Positions 1 to 10,164 of a stretch of DNA of 64,000 nucleotides are shown one piece after another; position 1 is the first letter of the stretch; every line of letters starts with the position of its first letter. The notes beneath the pieces were generated by a model. The model searched no databases. It saw only the letters and a program-made list of their open reading frames with translations, and had not been told where the DNA came from. The position numbers and the translations under genes are program-made. The stretch is from Vibrio sp. qd031 (GTDB lineage Bacteria; Pseudomonadota; Gammaproteobacteria; Enterobacterales; Vibrionaceae): assembly GCF_002100145.1 (NCBI RefSeq), contig NZ_JXQD01000002.1:244061-308060 (forward strand), given 5' to 3'.

Positions 1-255
1 ATTTTAGATAACGAAAAGAAAATTCGTGATAATCGCAAGCGTGTCGACTTGCTGGATAACTTGCTCGATTATGTACACCCAGAAATGACGTACGACGAAA
101 TCATGTCTATTGTTAAAAACATGAAATCAGACTACGAAGATCGTGTTGACGATCACATCATCAAAGGCGCGGAAATTTCAAAAACGCGTCGCGATATTTC
201 GCGTAAGATCCGTGACCTGACTCAAGTAGACAAGCAGTCTAAAGGTACAAAATAA
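1..255 (+). CDS. tmaR: Pole-localizer protein TmaR (YeeX/DUF496), C-terminal part
   Basis: The reading frame is open from base 1, so the gene begins outside the window and only the last 84 codons are seen. The sequence includes [19 protein letters not shown], then [22 protein letters not shown], which closely follows E. coli YeeX/TmaR (about 105-110 aa). TmaR is a small coiled-coil protein that clusters at a cell pole and recruits PTS enzyme I there. That role is established for E. coli and inferred here. A perfect bidirectional terminator follows at 303-334. The PTS locus near 26 kb is too far away to call this a functional operon link. Confidence 0.9.
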   Translation: MLDNEKKIRDNRKRVDLLDNLLDYVHPEMTYDEIMSIVKNMKSDYEDRVDDHIIKGAEISKTRRDISRKIRDLTQVDKQSKGTK

Positions 256-302
256 GCCCAACTGTTCTCTAACCATCCGGCTTAAAATGTCATCAAGATA
301 GT

Positions 303-334
303 AAAAAAAAGCGCCTTCAATTGAAGGCGCTTTT
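303..334. terminator. Bidirectional intrinsic terminator
   Basis: Bases 311-330 form a perfect 20-bp palindrome (GCGCCTTCAA and its complement), with an A-run on the left and a T-run on the right. It can end both tmaR on the plus strand and the convergent RND operon on the minus strand. Confidence 0.9.
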
Positions 335-357
335 CGTTTGTCTCGTCGAACTTACGT

Positions 358-3300
358 CTACTCGTCGTCTAGCGGCTTAAGCTTCGTACTGCCACCATAA
401 GCTTTTTCACGACGGGTTTGGATAACAGCAAAGAAGCCCGGAATAAATACCGTACCCACCATTAACACGCACAAAAGTCCGCCTACAAGCGCAACACCTA
501 GAGAGTTTTGGCTGATATGACCCGCTCCCGATGCGAACACCAAAGGCAATATCCCTAAAATGAACGACCAAGACGTCATGTTCACCGCTCTAAAGCGAAG
601 TACGCCGCCTTTCACAGCAGATTCATCAATAGGCTTCTCTTTATCTTCGCGCTCAATCTTAGCGAACTCGACAATCAAAATCGCGTTTTTCGCCGCCAAG
701 GCAATAAGCAGTACCAACCCTATCTGCGCGTAAAGGTTCAGAGCAATTCCCGCCATGTTGAGTGCCAAGAATGTGCCTAACGTCGCTACCGGAACAACCA
801 AGATAATCGCCACTGGAATACTCCAGCTTTCATACTGGGCAACCATAAACAAGTAGATGAAGATCAGTGCCAGCGCAAACGCATACACCGCTTGACTACC
901 AGCTTGTATTTCCTGATAGGCCATACCCGTCCATTCGTACTGATACCCTTGCGGAAGCAGTTGTTCCGCTACGCGCTCCATGGCTTCAATCGCATCACCA
1001 CTGGAGTAGCCTGGGGCTGCTTGACCCTGAATGACCGCAGAACGATACATGTTATAACGCCATGCAACATCCGGTTCGAATACTTGCTCGTAACTAACCA
1101 GTGTACTTAGCGGCACCATTGCACCATTGCTTGAACGAACATGGAACCTGGTTAAGTCATCTATGCTATTACGATAATCGGCATCCGCCTGCATCGTTAC
1201 ACGGAAACTTTTACCAAATAGAGTAAAATCATTGACGTAGATGGACCCTAAGTTACCTTGCAATGTCTGGAATATCTCACCAAGGCTCACCCCTAATTGT
1301 TTGGCTTTATTACGATCAATATCCAAATAGTAGTGAGGTACATTGGCACGGAATGTACTAAATGTGTGAGATATTTCTGGTTGCTGGTTAGCTTCCTGGA
1401 TCACCTCATTCATTAACATTGCAAGATCGGTGCGGCTTCTGCCTAAGGTATCTTCAAGAACAAATTCAAAGCCGGACGCACTACCCATACCAGGAACGGC
1501 AGGTGGACCAAGAGCGAAAACGACCGCTTCAGGGACTTGCATTGCTGCTTTTCCATTAATGCGCTGCGCAATATCAAAGGAGGAGTGGTCGCCGTCTAAC
1601 GCTAATCGCTCTCCCCAAGGTTTCAACTTGATAAATAACGACGCACCGTTACTCGCGGCCGCTCCGGTTAAGAACGCGTAACCGGTTGCCATTGTCACAC
1701 CTTCAACGCCGGGCTCAGACTCAACCAGTGCAACTACTTTCTCAGCGGCTGTTTCGGTTCGAGACAACGAGGCAGAATCGGGTAGCTGAACGTTAACCAT
1801 CAATACGCCTTTATCTTCTTGAGGAACAAACGCGGTTGATGTGTTGTTGGCAAAATAACCCAGTAAAGACACGGCTAATACAAAGCAGCCCACCAATACC
1901 GCACTCTTCTTAACTAAGAAGCCTGCCAAGACTCCGTATTTTTGGGTCACTTTGTCCAAAGCGCGGTTAAAGGCACTAAACCATCCCGAGGTATTTTCTT
2001 GGCCCTGCTTAAGCACCAACGAACAAAGGGCTGGAGACAAGGTTAAGGCATTAATCGAAGAGATGACAACCGAGATACAGATGGTAAGCGCGAACTGGCG
2101 ATACATGATGCCGGTAATACCCGGAAGCATGGCAACCGGTATAAATACCGCAAGCAATACCATGGTTGAAGTAATGATTGGCCCCGTCACTTCTTGCATC
2201 GCAATAAGTGTTGCTTTGCGAGGGCTGATGCTTGGATCACGCTTCATGATGGTATCAACGTTTTCGATAACCAATATCGCATCATCCACGACGATACCAA
2301 TTGCCAATATCAATCCAAACAAGGTCACGGTATTAATGGTAAAGCCCGCGGCAAGCATAACCGCAAACGTACCCACTAAGGACACGGGGATCGCCACAAC
2401 AGGTATCAATGTTGCTCGTACGCTACCAAGGAAAAGATAGGTTACCGCAATAACCAGTAATACAGCTTGTATCAATGTGACCACAACACCTTTTATCGAT
2501 TCGGCGACAAAAATAGTCGTGTCATAACTGGTCTCATAGGCCAAGTCACTAGGGAAGTTAACACTTAAGCGCTCGAGCATCGCCATGACTTCTTTACCAC
2601 TTTCTAGCGCATTCGCACCAGACTGAAGTGACAACGTCACTATCGAAGCGTCTTGACCTTTAAATGTACCAGAACCATCGTAGAATTTTTTACCTAGCTC
2701 TACACGCGCAACGTCTTTTAAGTACACTGACGACCCATCGCTATTCGACCGTAAAAGAATGTTCTCGAACTCTTCAGAACTTTCTAAACGACCTTTGGTC
2801 ACAATATTAAATTGTACATCTGTCGCGTCATTATATGGTGCAGCACCCACTTTACCGGCAGCAACCTGAACGTTCTGCTCCGCCAGCGCAGCATACACAT
2901 CTGATGTGGTCATGTGGAGGCTTGATAATTTATCTGGATTCAACCAAATACGCATTGCAAACTCACCACCACCAAGTACCGTGACTTCACTGATCCCTTT
3001 AACACGGGCCAGCTGATCTTTTACGTTTAGGTTAATGTAGTTAATTAAAAACTGATCATTGTACGTCCCTTCCGGTGAATAGAAGTTTAGCACCATAAGG
3101 AGATCGGGAGAGCGCTTCTTAACCGTTATCCCTACCGATCTCACTTCTTGAGGAAGTTTTGATTCAATTTGAGATACACGGTTTTGAACATTCACTTGAG
3201 CCATGTCAGGGTCGACACCGACATCAAAGGTTACCGACAGATTGTACGAACCATCGTTAGCGCTTTTCGACGACATGTAAATCATGTCCTCTACCCCGTT

Positions 3301-3510
3301 TACCGAGGTTTCGATTGGATCAGCAATAGCTTCTTCAACAGTTTCAGCACTTGCACCAGCATAAAAGGCCGTAACGCTGACCGATGGTGGACTAATCTGT
3401 GGATATTCAGCCACGGGCAACACCATCAAAGAAATCGAACCCGCAAGGGTCAATATGATGGATATGACCAGAGCGAATTTAGGTCTCTGTATAAAAAAAC
3501 GACTTAGCAT
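358..3510 (-). CDS. RND multidrug efflux permease (AcrB/MexB, HAE1 family)
   Basis: A 1050-aa inner-membrane proton/drug antiporter, full length for the family. The N-terminus [18 protein letters not shown] is the typical HAE1 first helix. Proton-relay residues are visible as the two Asp in [13 protein letters not shown] (TM4) and Lys in [13 protein letters not shown] (TM10). It should form the trimeric pump of a tripartite system with the adaptor encoded just upstream, whose stop overlaps this start codon by one base. No outer-membrane TolC-like channel or local repressor is encoded next to it, so a shared TolC is likely. The substrate cannot be read from sequence; vibrio VexB/VmeB-type pumps handle bile salts, detergents and antibiotics. 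Confidence 0.95.
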   Translation of the reverse strand: MLSRFFIQRPKFALVISIILTLAGSISLMVLPVAEYPQISPPSVSVTAFYAGASAETVEEAIADPIETSVNGVEDMIYMSSKSANDGSYNLSVTFDVGVDPDMAQVNVQNRVSQIESKLPQEVRSVGITVKKRSPDLLMVLNFYSPEGTYNDQFLINYINLNVKDQLARVKGISEVTVLGGGEFAMRIWLNPDKLSSLHMTTSDVYAALAEQNVQVAAGKVGAAPYNDATDVQFNIVTKGRLESSEEFENILLRSNSDGSSVYLKDVARVELGKKFYDGSGTFKGQDASIVTLSLQSGANALESGKEVMAMLERLSVNFPSDLAYETSYDTTIFVAESIKGVVVTLIQAVLLVIAVTYLFLGSVRATLIPVVAIPVSLVGTFAVMLAAGFTINTVTLFGLILAIGIVVDDAILVIENVDTIMKRDPSISPRKATLIAMQEVTGPIITSTMVLLAVFIPVAMLPGITGIMYRQFALTICISVVISSINALTLSPALCSLVLKQGQENTSGWFSAFNRALDKVTQKYGVLAGFLVKKSAVLVGCFVLAVSLLGYFANNTSTAFVPQEDKGVLMVNVQLPDSASLSRTETAAEKVVALVESEPGVEGVTMATGYAFLTGAAASNGASLFIKLKPWGERLALDGDHSSFDIAQRINGKAAMQVPEAVVFALGPPAVPGMGSASGFEFVLEDTLGRSRTDLAMLMNEVIQEANQQPEISHTFSTFRANVPHYYLDIDRNKAKQLGVSLGEIFQTLQGNLGSIYVNDFTLFGKSFRVTMQADADYRNSIDDLTRFHVRSSNGAMVPLSTLVSYEQVFEPDVAWRYNMYRSAVIQGQAAPGYSSGDAIEAMERVAEQLLPQGYQYEWTGMAYQEIQAGSQAVYAFALALIFIYLFMVAQYESWSIPVAIILVVPVATLGTFLALNMAGIALNLYAQIGLVLLIALAAKNAILIVEFAKIEREDKEKPIDESAVKGGVLRFRAVNMTSWSFILGILPLVFASGAGHISQNSLGVALVGGLLCVLMVGTVFIPGFFAVIQTRREKAYGGSTKLKPLDDE

Positions 3511-4643
3511 TATGCGCCACCCTGCTCACTCATCAGTTGCACAGGCATCCCGTTTCGAACACGTTGCAATCCTTCAACAATCACTTTGTCGGTATCTTTA
3601 AGTCCAGTTTGAATAACGATACCTGCATCGATTTGTGGGCCAAGAACGACGTCACGACGCTCGGCAACATTCCCTTCACTAAGCACCATCACAAAATCAC
3701 CCTGGATGTCTGTTTGCACTGCACGACGAGGAATAGCCACAACATCCACTTCTTCTGTGGTCGCTAGCATTACTTCAACATGTTGACCAGGAAGAAGTGC
3801 GTAGTCGGGGTTAGGGAGCTCTGCTCGTATGGCAATGGTACCGGTATCTAGATCGATACGATTACCGACAAAATCCAATTTACCTGCATGGCTGTATTCT
3901 TTGCCATTTTCTAATATCAGTGTTACTTCAATCTCGACTTCTTCATTCGATCCGTCACCTGAAGCCTTGTCCACGCCCATCGCCAGACGCTCTCGTTCAC
4001 TAATTTGAAATGCAGCTTGAATGGGATCGAGACTGACCAACGTCGTAAGTACGCCTGACGAAGGAGAAACTAGATCTCCCATACTCACTTTGGTGCTGTT
4101 TGTTCGGCCTTTGAATGGCGCGACAATTTTAGTGCGTGACAAGTCGACTTGTGCTGAAATTAGGTTTGCTTCAGCCGACTTAACCTGTGCCTCTGCACTC
4201 AGTTTATTGGCAAAGCGCGTGTCATATTCGGACTGAGAAATATTCCCTTTCGGTAAAAGATTCTCTGCTCGCTCAAAGTCTGAGTTCGCTTTTTTCAATT
4301 GAGCTTCAGCTTGTGCAACAGCGGCATTAGCGCTTGCCACATGTGCTGCGTAGGTAGAATCATCAATCTGGTACAATACATGCCCTTGCTCAACGATCTG
4401 TCCTTCACGAAAATCTCTAGATTCTAAATAACCGGTTACTTGAGAAGTAATGGCAGCGTCTTCCATCGCTTCGATTCGACCCACATACGTTTTGCTAGGA
4501 TAGAAAGCGGTAGACGTCACTTGCTCGGCTTTTACTACAGGTAACATTTGAGGTACAGCAGCTTTCTTTTCGCCACAACCAAGGAGAGCAACCGTCACAA
4601 ATAACGGCAAAAATATACGTTTTTTCATCATGTTTCCATTCAC
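3510..4643 (-). CDS. RND periplasmic adaptor (membrane fusion lipoprotein, AcrA/MexA family)
   Basis: A 377-aa adaptor bridging the RND pump and an outer-membrane channel. The N-terminus has a lipoprotein signal with lipobox LLGC ([17 protein letters not shown]), so it is probably anchored in the inner membrane by lipid. Lipoyl/barrel-sandwich parts and a central alpha-helical hairpin (Ala/Gln/Glu-rich, about residues 95-165) follow. The longest frame starts with GTG at 4643, but ATG codons at 4631 and 4628 (MMKKRIF) sit directly before the signal peptide and are more natural starts. It is translationally coupled to the permease gene. Confidence 0.93.
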   Translation of the reverse strand: MNGNMMKKRIFLPLFVTVALLGCGEKKAAVPQMLPVVKAEQVTSTAFYPSKTYVGRIEAMEDAAITSQVTGYLESRDFREGQIVEQGHVLYQIDDSTYAAHVASANAAVAQAEAQLKKANSDFERAENLLPKGNISQSEYDTRFANKLSAEAQVKSAEANLISAQVDLSRTKIVAPFKGRTNSTKVSMGDLVSPSSGVLTTLVSLDPIQAAFQISERERLAMGVDKASGDGSNEEVEIEVTLILENGKEYSHAGKLDFVGNRIDLDTGTIAIRAELPNPDYALLPGQHVEVMLATTEEVDVVAIPRRAVQTDIQGDFVMVLSEGNVAERRDVVLGPQIDAGIVIQTGLKDTDKVIVEGLQRVRNGMPVQLMSEQGGA

Positions 4644-4813
4644 TACAATTCAGAATAGAGTTGCCTTGATAGTCTGTCTAAAAAGGATAGCTCAGGCTAC
4701 GATATTAATCGGTTAATATGTCCGAGTATTATCAACTTGTTGTCCTAAGTGTAACAAAACACCCACCACGCGAATATTAAGTGTTTGCTATTTCTAATTT
4801 TGACATGTTTTGG

Positions 4814-5665
4814 CTATTCTTCACTCAAATTGTTGAGGATACTTGTCCATTCACTGAGTTCGTCTTTAAAGTGCTGTTGCTGTTTGACTGTGGAGAGGTG
4901 TGCGAGTCTAAGCAGGTATTCACGGTTCAAAACACGGGATTGTTCCAATTTGTCGTCCAATTCGACGCTATAGAAACTGTCTGGCTCGGTCAACATCGCC
5001 ATCATTTGGTTTTGATAGCTGATCAGATCGTAACGACGAGCAAACATCGTTTTCATTTTATCTCCCATAGACACTCTATGGCGATGCCACAAAGGACGCG
5101 TGTCAATGCGGTTCATTGCCCACTCCTCGAGGATTAAAAGCTGCTGCTCATTGACCGAGCCAAACCATCGTTCGACGGATTCGGTCATGGTTTCAAGGCT
5201 ATCTTCAAAACGCTGCTGCGCGTCTTTCGCTGCATAGTCTTTTTGTCGCTCTTCTCCTTTTTGCTCGTAGTTATCTAAAAACTCGGACAGCTGCTCATCT
5301 GACGCAAGTTGACTGAGCGCATATATATCTGGAGCAACACGTTGAGCTAAACGGTAGATGTGGTTGGTCATTTGGTCGGCATGGTATATAAGGTCTTCAT
5401 CAGTAAGCGAGGGTAACGACAGTGTGGAGAGCTCTTCTATTTGAGCGATGTATTGACTCAACTCATTTTTTTGGTGCCAATCAATGAGCTTTTTTAATTG
5501 CAGCTTAACGATTTTTTGTTGTTCACGATCTAGTGATACATAATCGTCTATGTATTCGACAATGAACCAGTCTAGATTACGGTATAACAGCTTTGTCGCA
5601 CAGCCCGTCAAGGCTAATGCCAATAGTGCTACCCATATCCAGCGCCACTTTATTACTGAGTCCAT
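4814..5665 (-). CDS. DUF6279 family lipoprotein
   Basis: A 283-aa protein with a lipobox at the N-terminus (ALALTGCATK), followed by a mostly helical, Gln/Glu-rich body (LDWFIVEYIDDYVSLDREQQ). This matches the DUF6279 lipoproteins of vibrios and other gamma-proteobacteria, whose function is unknown. It should be attached to a membrane in the periplasm. It is on the same strand as the RND pair but separated by 170 bp, so it is probably an independent unit. Confidence 0.8.
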   Translation of the reverse strand: MDSVIKWRWIWVALLALALTGCATKLLYRNLDWFIVEYIDDYVSLDREQQKIVKLQLKKLIDWHQKNELSQYIAQIEELSTLSLPSLTDEDLIYHADQMTNHIYRLAQRVAPDIYALSQLASDEQLSEFLDNYEQKGEERQKDYAAKDAQQRFEDSLETMTESVERWFGSVNEQQLLILEEWAMNRIDTRPLWHRHRVSMGDKMKTMFARRYDLISYQNQMMAMLTEPDSFYSVELDDKLEQSRVLNREYLLRLAHLSTVKQQQHFKDELSEWTSILNNLSEE

Positions 5666-5800
5666 TCAATACGTTCCCTTCATTCACTAACCAAGACAGT
5701 TATACGTTAGAGTAGCTCCTGAGATCAGTAGCGGGCAAGCATTTAGACGATTTAACCTAGTAAGTGACTTTAACAAATTAAATGATGGTTATCATTTGGA

Positions 5801-6373
5801 CTACAATAATCGTTCTTGTGACCGAACAAACTCGATGGTTATGACGTTTGCGTTGGCTGTATAGGTGACATCCGATCGGTATTCGATTCCATTCTGTAAT
5901 GCCTGTTTCACCCATTTAATGGTTTTGGGTTTCTGCCTAAACCGCTGGTCATTGAGCAAAAAATAAGCATCGCGATTCACTTGTTCAACATCCATTAACG
6001 ACAGCGATTTGGCCACATCTAAATGGTGCTCTTCGACAAAAATGTGTGCGATCTGAAAGCCATCTCGTCGCAGCGCAAGTTGTAAATTGTTGGCACTGGT
6101 AATATCGAACTTAGTGGTTAGCACCATTTTAGCTGCCTCACCTTCGATCACTTTAATCTCAGCTTCAACACGCGTTTCGTAATATTTTGCGTGACTGGCA
6201 CAAAAGTCTTCCAACTCTTCTTCCAAGCTGCAATCAAACAGATCGCTCTGGACATCCAACTCACTCGCGGGCCAGCCCTTATCTGCGGGTTGTGTAAACG
6301 GAATCAACCATGGCGCAGTATTTCCAAAAGCCATTAATGGTAGCCATAGAATAAGCGCTACAAACACTCGCAT
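5801..6373 (-). CDS. Hypothetical exported protein
   Basis: A 190-aa protein with a clear Sec signal peptide (MRVFVALILWLPLMAFGNTA) and a mature part with two Cys (FDCSLEEELEDFCASH) that could form a disulfide, then an alternating strand/helix body ending in ITIEFVRSQERLL. I do not recognise a family. A minus-strand terminator lies just upstream (6416-6451), so its promoter must sit between about 6374 and 6415. It is likely periplasmic. Confidence 0.7.
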   Translation of the reverse strand: MRVFVALILWLPLMAFGNTAPWLIPFTQPADKGWPASELDVQSDLFDCSLEEELEDFCASHAKYYETRVEAEIKVIEGEAAKMVLTTKFDITSANNLQLALRRDGFQIAHIFVEEHHLDVAKSLSLMDVEQVNRDAYFLLNDQRFRQKPKTIKWVKQALQNGIEYRSDVTYTANANVITIEFVRSQERLL

Positions 6374-6415
6374 AAAACCAGTCCGAATCGATGAAAAAAT
6401 CTATTATAGCGGCAT

Positions 6416-6451
6416 AAAAAAAAACGGGTACCTGAAAAAGTAGGTACCCGT
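6416..6451 (-). terminator. Intrinsic terminator on the minus strand
   Basis: A 10-bp perfect stem (ACGGGTACCT / AGGTACCCGT) with a run of nine A on the plus strand, which is a U-tail for minus-strand transcription. It must end something transcribed leftward from about 6450-6800, where only a weak 78-codon frame exists. Confidence 0.85.
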
Positions 6452-6502
6452 ACAACATAATAGAGTAGCCCAAAAGGGGAACTCTGCAGCAACTGCAGTA
6501 TC

Positions 6503-6739
6503 TCAGAAAACCGTAAAACTAACAATATGGTGTTCTGTTAATTTCACGATTTTGCCAAATAGTGAGATATGACACTGTTTCGTTGTCTTTTTGTACAGAT
6601 TTTCTTCAAACTTAATATTATGTTTTATTGCAACAGAAACCTCACCAGCACTGAGGCCGCGATTAAGGAATAACCCGGTTTTAACCGTAAACTTAGTGTC
6701 CGATGTTCCATATATGCACGTTGTGCTCGGAGCTAACAA
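6503..6739 (-). CDS. Possible small protein (uncertain)
   Basis: A 78-codon frame that ends 50 bp before a strong minus-strand terminator. The composition is protein-like (SVAIKHNIKFEENLYKK, CHISLFGKIVKLTEHH). The only start is a TTG at 6739 without a convincing Shine-Dalgarno, and no ATG is in frame. It could be a real small protein, or the transcript could be a small RNA. No family is recognised. Confidence 0.3.
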   Translation of the reverse strand: MLAPSTTCIYGTSDTKFTVKTGLFLNRGLSAGEVSVAIKHNIKFEENLYKKTTKQCHISLFGKIVKLTEHHIVSFTVF

Positions 6740-6815
6740 AGAAGTTATATATCTTCGCCTCTGTTGTACTCGTAAAATTACAATTATTCGGTATTATTAA
6801 TTATTCGTTACATCC

Positions 6816-8039
6816 ATGAGAAGAATTTGTTTGAATAAGTGTATTTTAGTCATTGAAGACAGCAAGGCTTTTCGCTCATTCTTGGAGCGCGAGTTTCGCC
6901 GGTTAGGGTTTGACGTGGTCACCGCGGCATCACTCGAAGAAACCACTGAGATCTTCGAGTTCCAACAAGACTTCTTTTGTGTCGTCTCAGATTACTGCCT
7001 ACCAGACGCCCCCTTTGGTGAGGCCATCGACTTTGCAATTTCAAAGCAACAACGAGTGATCGTCATAACGGGTAATTTTGATAAAGACATTAGGGCGTCG
7101 TTTATTGAAAAACAGATCCTAGACTACATCCTAAAAGACAGCATCAGCTCAATAAAATACGCGGTTAAGTTGGTCGAACGACTACTAAAGAACCAACATC
7201 ACCACGCCTTGATCGTCGATGACTCCAGTGCTATTCGTCACTATATTGCAGGTCTGCTTGAGCACCAATACATTACGACGACGCAAGCAAAAGATGGCCA
7301 AGATGGTTTGAAGAAACTGGCGCTTCATTCCGACATTACATTTATTATTACTGATCACAATATGCCGATCAAAGATGGCATCGCAATGATTAAGTCCATT
7401 CGCTCAAATACTGCTAATGATACAACACCGATTCTTGGGCTGTCGGGAAGTGATGACCCTACCCTAACCGCTCAATTTTTGAAGGCTGGTGCCAACGACT
7501 TCTTAAATAAGCCGTTTAATCAGGAAGAGTTTTATTGTCGTGTACATCAAACCCTCAACCTTAAAGAGTCGGCACAAGAGCTATATAACTTGGCCAATCA
7601 AGACCCGTTGACCGGTCTTTGGAATCGTCGTTACCTTTTTGATAACGTTCGTTGCACCTCGGATGACAATATCGCTATGATGGACATCGATTTTTTTAAG
7701 AAGGTCAACGATACCTATGGCCATGACGGTGGTGATGCTGTGCTCATTGCTGTTGCAGAAGTTTTAGCAGAGAGCTTACCAAATTCAACCGTTGTTCGCT
7801 TTGGTGGTGAAGAGTTTTGTGTGTACGATCAGGCCGACTCAGACAGCTTTTACACAGCGCTGGAGATAGCTCGACAAAAAATAGAGACGCTCACGGTTCA
7901 CCATAATGGTCAATCTATATCGGTCACTATAAGTATTGGCGTATCTAATCTTGGCGATCAATTAGAAAGCAAAATTTTGGCCGCAGACAAATTACTGTAT
8001 CAATCCAAAGACAATGGTCGTAACCAGATCTCCTGCTAA
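6816..8039 (+). CDS. Response regulator: REC-REC-GGDEF diguanylate cyclase
   Basis: A 407-aa cytoplasmic protein with two receiver domains and a diguanylate cyclase. REC1 (about 8-125) keeps its acidic pocket (VIEDS), phospho-acceptor (VVSDYCLP), T and K. REC2 (about 130-250) shows LIVDDSS, IITDHNMP, GLSGS and NKPF. The GGDEF domain (about 260-407) has DPLTGLWNRR, MMDIDFFKKVND and an active-site FGGEEF, so it should make c-di-GMP. No RxxD inhibitory I-site is seen before GGEEF, so product feedback may be absent. No histidine kinase is adjacent. The start could also be the TTG five codons downstream. Confidence 0.93.
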   Translation: MRRICLNKCILVIEDSKAFRSFLEREFRRLGFDVVTAASLEETTEIFEFQQDFFCVVSDYCLPDAPFGEAIDFAISKQQRVIVITGNFDKDIRASFIEKQILDYILKDSISSIKYAVKLVERLLKNQHHHALIVDDSSAIRHYIAGLLEHQYITTTQAKDGQDGLKKLALHSDITFIITDHNMPIKDGIAMIKSIRSNTANDTTPILGLSGSDDPTLTAQFLKAGANDFLNKPFNQEEFYCRVHQTLNLKESAQELYNLANQDPLTGLWNRRYLFDNVRCTSDDNIAMMDIDFFKKVNDTYGHDGGDAVLIAVAEVLAESLPNSTVVRFGGEEFCVYDQADSDSFYTALEIARQKIETLTVHHNGQSISVTISIGVSNLGDQLESKILAADKLLYQSKDNGRNQISC

Positions 8040-8394
8040 CCGTTGATGAATATATCTGGCCTCCTAAAGTCCTTTGTTCTGATATAAAAAAGGCCCTATC
8101 CATATGATACATTACCTTTATTTTTGGCTCAGTTAACGGTGAAAGCCTCACCACGGTATTGTACATTTCACAAAAATGATCTTCATCAACATCGTGATCC
8201 TGCGCCATTGTGCGCTCAAGCTATAATCAGTTTTTGGGCGCTAACGTATGAGAAATTGAACCAAATAAAACACCAAACGAAAAACAACCTACGTTGCTTA
8301 CCTAAGCAAAAACAGCAGCGCATAGGCCATTGATTTATAGTGGCTTTATTCGATTCGCGGCGCTTGTTGCGAGTGGTGCTAGACGCTAACAGGG
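8040..8394. other. Gap between convergent genes
   Basis: A 355-bp stretch between the cyclase (plus) and the ABC operon (minus). Short frames on both strands look like chance reading. I see no gene, strong terminator or repeat in it. Confidence 0.6.
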
Positions 8395-9156
8395 CTAACG
8401 GCGGTAATACAGTGAAATCCGATGCCCATCGCTATGTTGAACTTTAAATGGGATCTCATAGATTTCACTTAATACTGACTCCTGAATCACTTCATCAACC
8501 GTGCCGCTTTTGATCACTTCCCCCTGTTTCATCGCCACTATGTTGTCTGAGTAACAAGACGCAAAATTAATATCGTGTATCACTATGACTACCGCCTTGT
8601 TATGTTTTTCGGCCAGTTTTTTTAGGGTTGCCATAATGTCGACCGAATGCTTAATGTCGAGATTGTTAAGCGGCTCATCAAGGAAAATGTAGTCGGTATC
8701 TTGTGCGACAACCATCGCAATAAACGCCATTTGACGCTGGCCACCTGACAACTGGTCTATATACCGTTCTTGCAAATGTTCAATATCGAGATGATACAGT
8801 GCTCGGTCAATAATTTGGTTATCGTATTCGGTGAGACGACCCTGAGTATAGGGAAAGCGCCCAAATGCGACTAACTCGCGAACCGTAAAGCGCATGTTGA
8901 TATTGTTTGACTGGCGAAGTACTGACAATCGTTTTGCCAATTCGGCACTGTCCCAGTGCTCGAGAGGTTTATCGCCAATCAGCACTTGTCCTGCATCGCT
9001 ATCAGTCAATCGACTCGCCATTGACAGTAATGTGCTCTTCCCTGCACCATTTGGCCCGATAATGCTGGTCAATTTTCCTTGTGGAAAAAGCGCATCGGCA
9101 TCCTTTACCACAAACTTATCATTGTATTTTTTGCTTAAGCTACGAATTTTAATCAC
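8395..9156 (-). CDS. vctC: Iron-siderophore ABC transporter ATP-binding protein (VctC/CeuD-like)
   Basis: A 253-aa ATPase with Walker A GPNGAGKST, signature LSGGQRQ and Walker B YIFLDEP followed by H-loop VIVIHD. It fits the FecE/FepC/CeuD class that drives ferric-siderophore uptake. It is the last gene of a minus-strand operon: binding protein, permease, permease, ATPase, the VctP-D-G-C order of Vibrio cholerae. The symbol is by gene order and family; orthology was not tested. Confidence 0.88.
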   Translation of the reverse strand: MIKIRSLSKKYNDKFVVKDADALFPQGKLTSIIGPNGAGKSTLLSMASRLTDSDAGQVLIGDKPLEHWDSAELAKRLSVLRQSNNINMRFTVRELVAFGRFPYTQGRLTEYDNQIIDRALYHLDIEHLQERYIDQLSGGQRQMAFIAMVVAQDTDYIFLDEPLNNLDIKHSVDIMATLKKLAEKHNKAVVIVIHDINFASCYSDNIVAMKQGEVIKSGTVDEVIQESVLSEIYEIPFKVQHSDGHRISLYYRR

Positions 9157-9168
9157 TTGGGCAGACCT

Positions 9169-10164
9169 TTAATCGAATTTATGTTTCATCAGTAGATATA
9201 GGAAATAACCACCGCCAAGGAAGTTGATGATCACGCTAAGAGTGGTCGAGAAGTCAAATAAGTTCTCAACTGCCCACTGCCCTCCCGCTAGCAGCACCAC
9301 TGACATCGCCGCACAAGCTAATAGCAAAAATCGGTGTTGGAAGCGTGCAAATATCTGACGCGTTAACGCGACGACAATAAGTCCAAAAAACAGCACTGGA
9401 CCAATCAATGCCGTCGACATTGAGACCATCAAAGTAATAATGAACATCACCTGCATAGTGAGCTTGTGTGTGTCGACACCTAAGCTTTTTGCGTTTTCTT
9501 GCCCTAACCACATGACGTCGAGCTTATTGGCTAGCCTAAAAAGTGCAGCAAAGCACATCAGCATAGGCAACGTACACCAATACACCAGCTCAGAATTAAT
9601 GTTGTTGAAACTGGCGAACATTGATCCCTGAATATAAGTGAACTCGTCAGGATCAATGACCATAGTGAAAAATCCAGTCACGCTGCTAAACAAACTGCTT
9701 AAAACCACACCAATGAGAAGCAGCGTAAATATGTTGCGCTGCCGGCCTCGAAAGTAAAAATGGAACAAGGTCATGGCACACGCAATCATGACTGCCGTCG
9801 ACAATACAAAATTGATTTTACTGTCAATGACCAACACACTAAAACCACCAAACGTCGCAACCAAAATCACTTGAATCATCACGTAGAGCGAATCAAACCC
9901 GAGAATTGACGGGGTAAGAATTCGATTAGCGGTAATGGTTTGAAAAACTAACGACGATGACGCAATAGCGATGGCCGCCAACACAATCGCTAATACCTTA
10001 GGGATCCGACGTGACAGAAAAAATTGGTAGTTATCGACAGTGAGCCCTTTGCCTATAAACAGTGCGCATATCATTAGCGCAATGACAGAAAAGGCAAAAA
10101 GTAATAAATTATCTCTGCTGACATTTTTCGTTTTTAGCGGTCGCGGGAGCGTTAAACTAAGCAT
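9169..10164 (-). CDS. vctG: Iron-siderophore ABC transporter permease (FecCD family)
   Basis: A 331-aa polytopic membrane protein of the FecCD/BtuC fold with eight or more hydrophobic segments, including a coupling region near GQENAKSLGVDTHKL. It overlaps the preceding permease gene by eight bases, so the two subunits are probably translated together and form a heterodimeric channel, as in CeuBC and YclNO. Confidence 0.88.
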   Translation of the reverse strand: MLSLTLPRPLKTKNVSRDNLLLFAFSVIALMICALFIGKGLTVDNYQFFLSRRIPKVLAIVLAAIAIASSSLVFQTITANRILTPSILGFDSLYVMIQVILVATFGGFSVLVIDSKINFVLSTAVMIACAMTLFHFYFRGRQRNIFTLLLIGVVLSSLFSSVTGFFTMVIDPDEFTYIQGSMFASFNNINSELVYWCTLPMLMCFAALFRLANKLDVMWLGQENAKSLGVDTHKLTMQVMFIITLMVSMSTALIGPVLFFGLIVVALTRQIFARFQHRFLLLACAAMSVVLLAGGQWAVENLFDFSTTLSVIINFLGGGYFLYLLMKHKFD

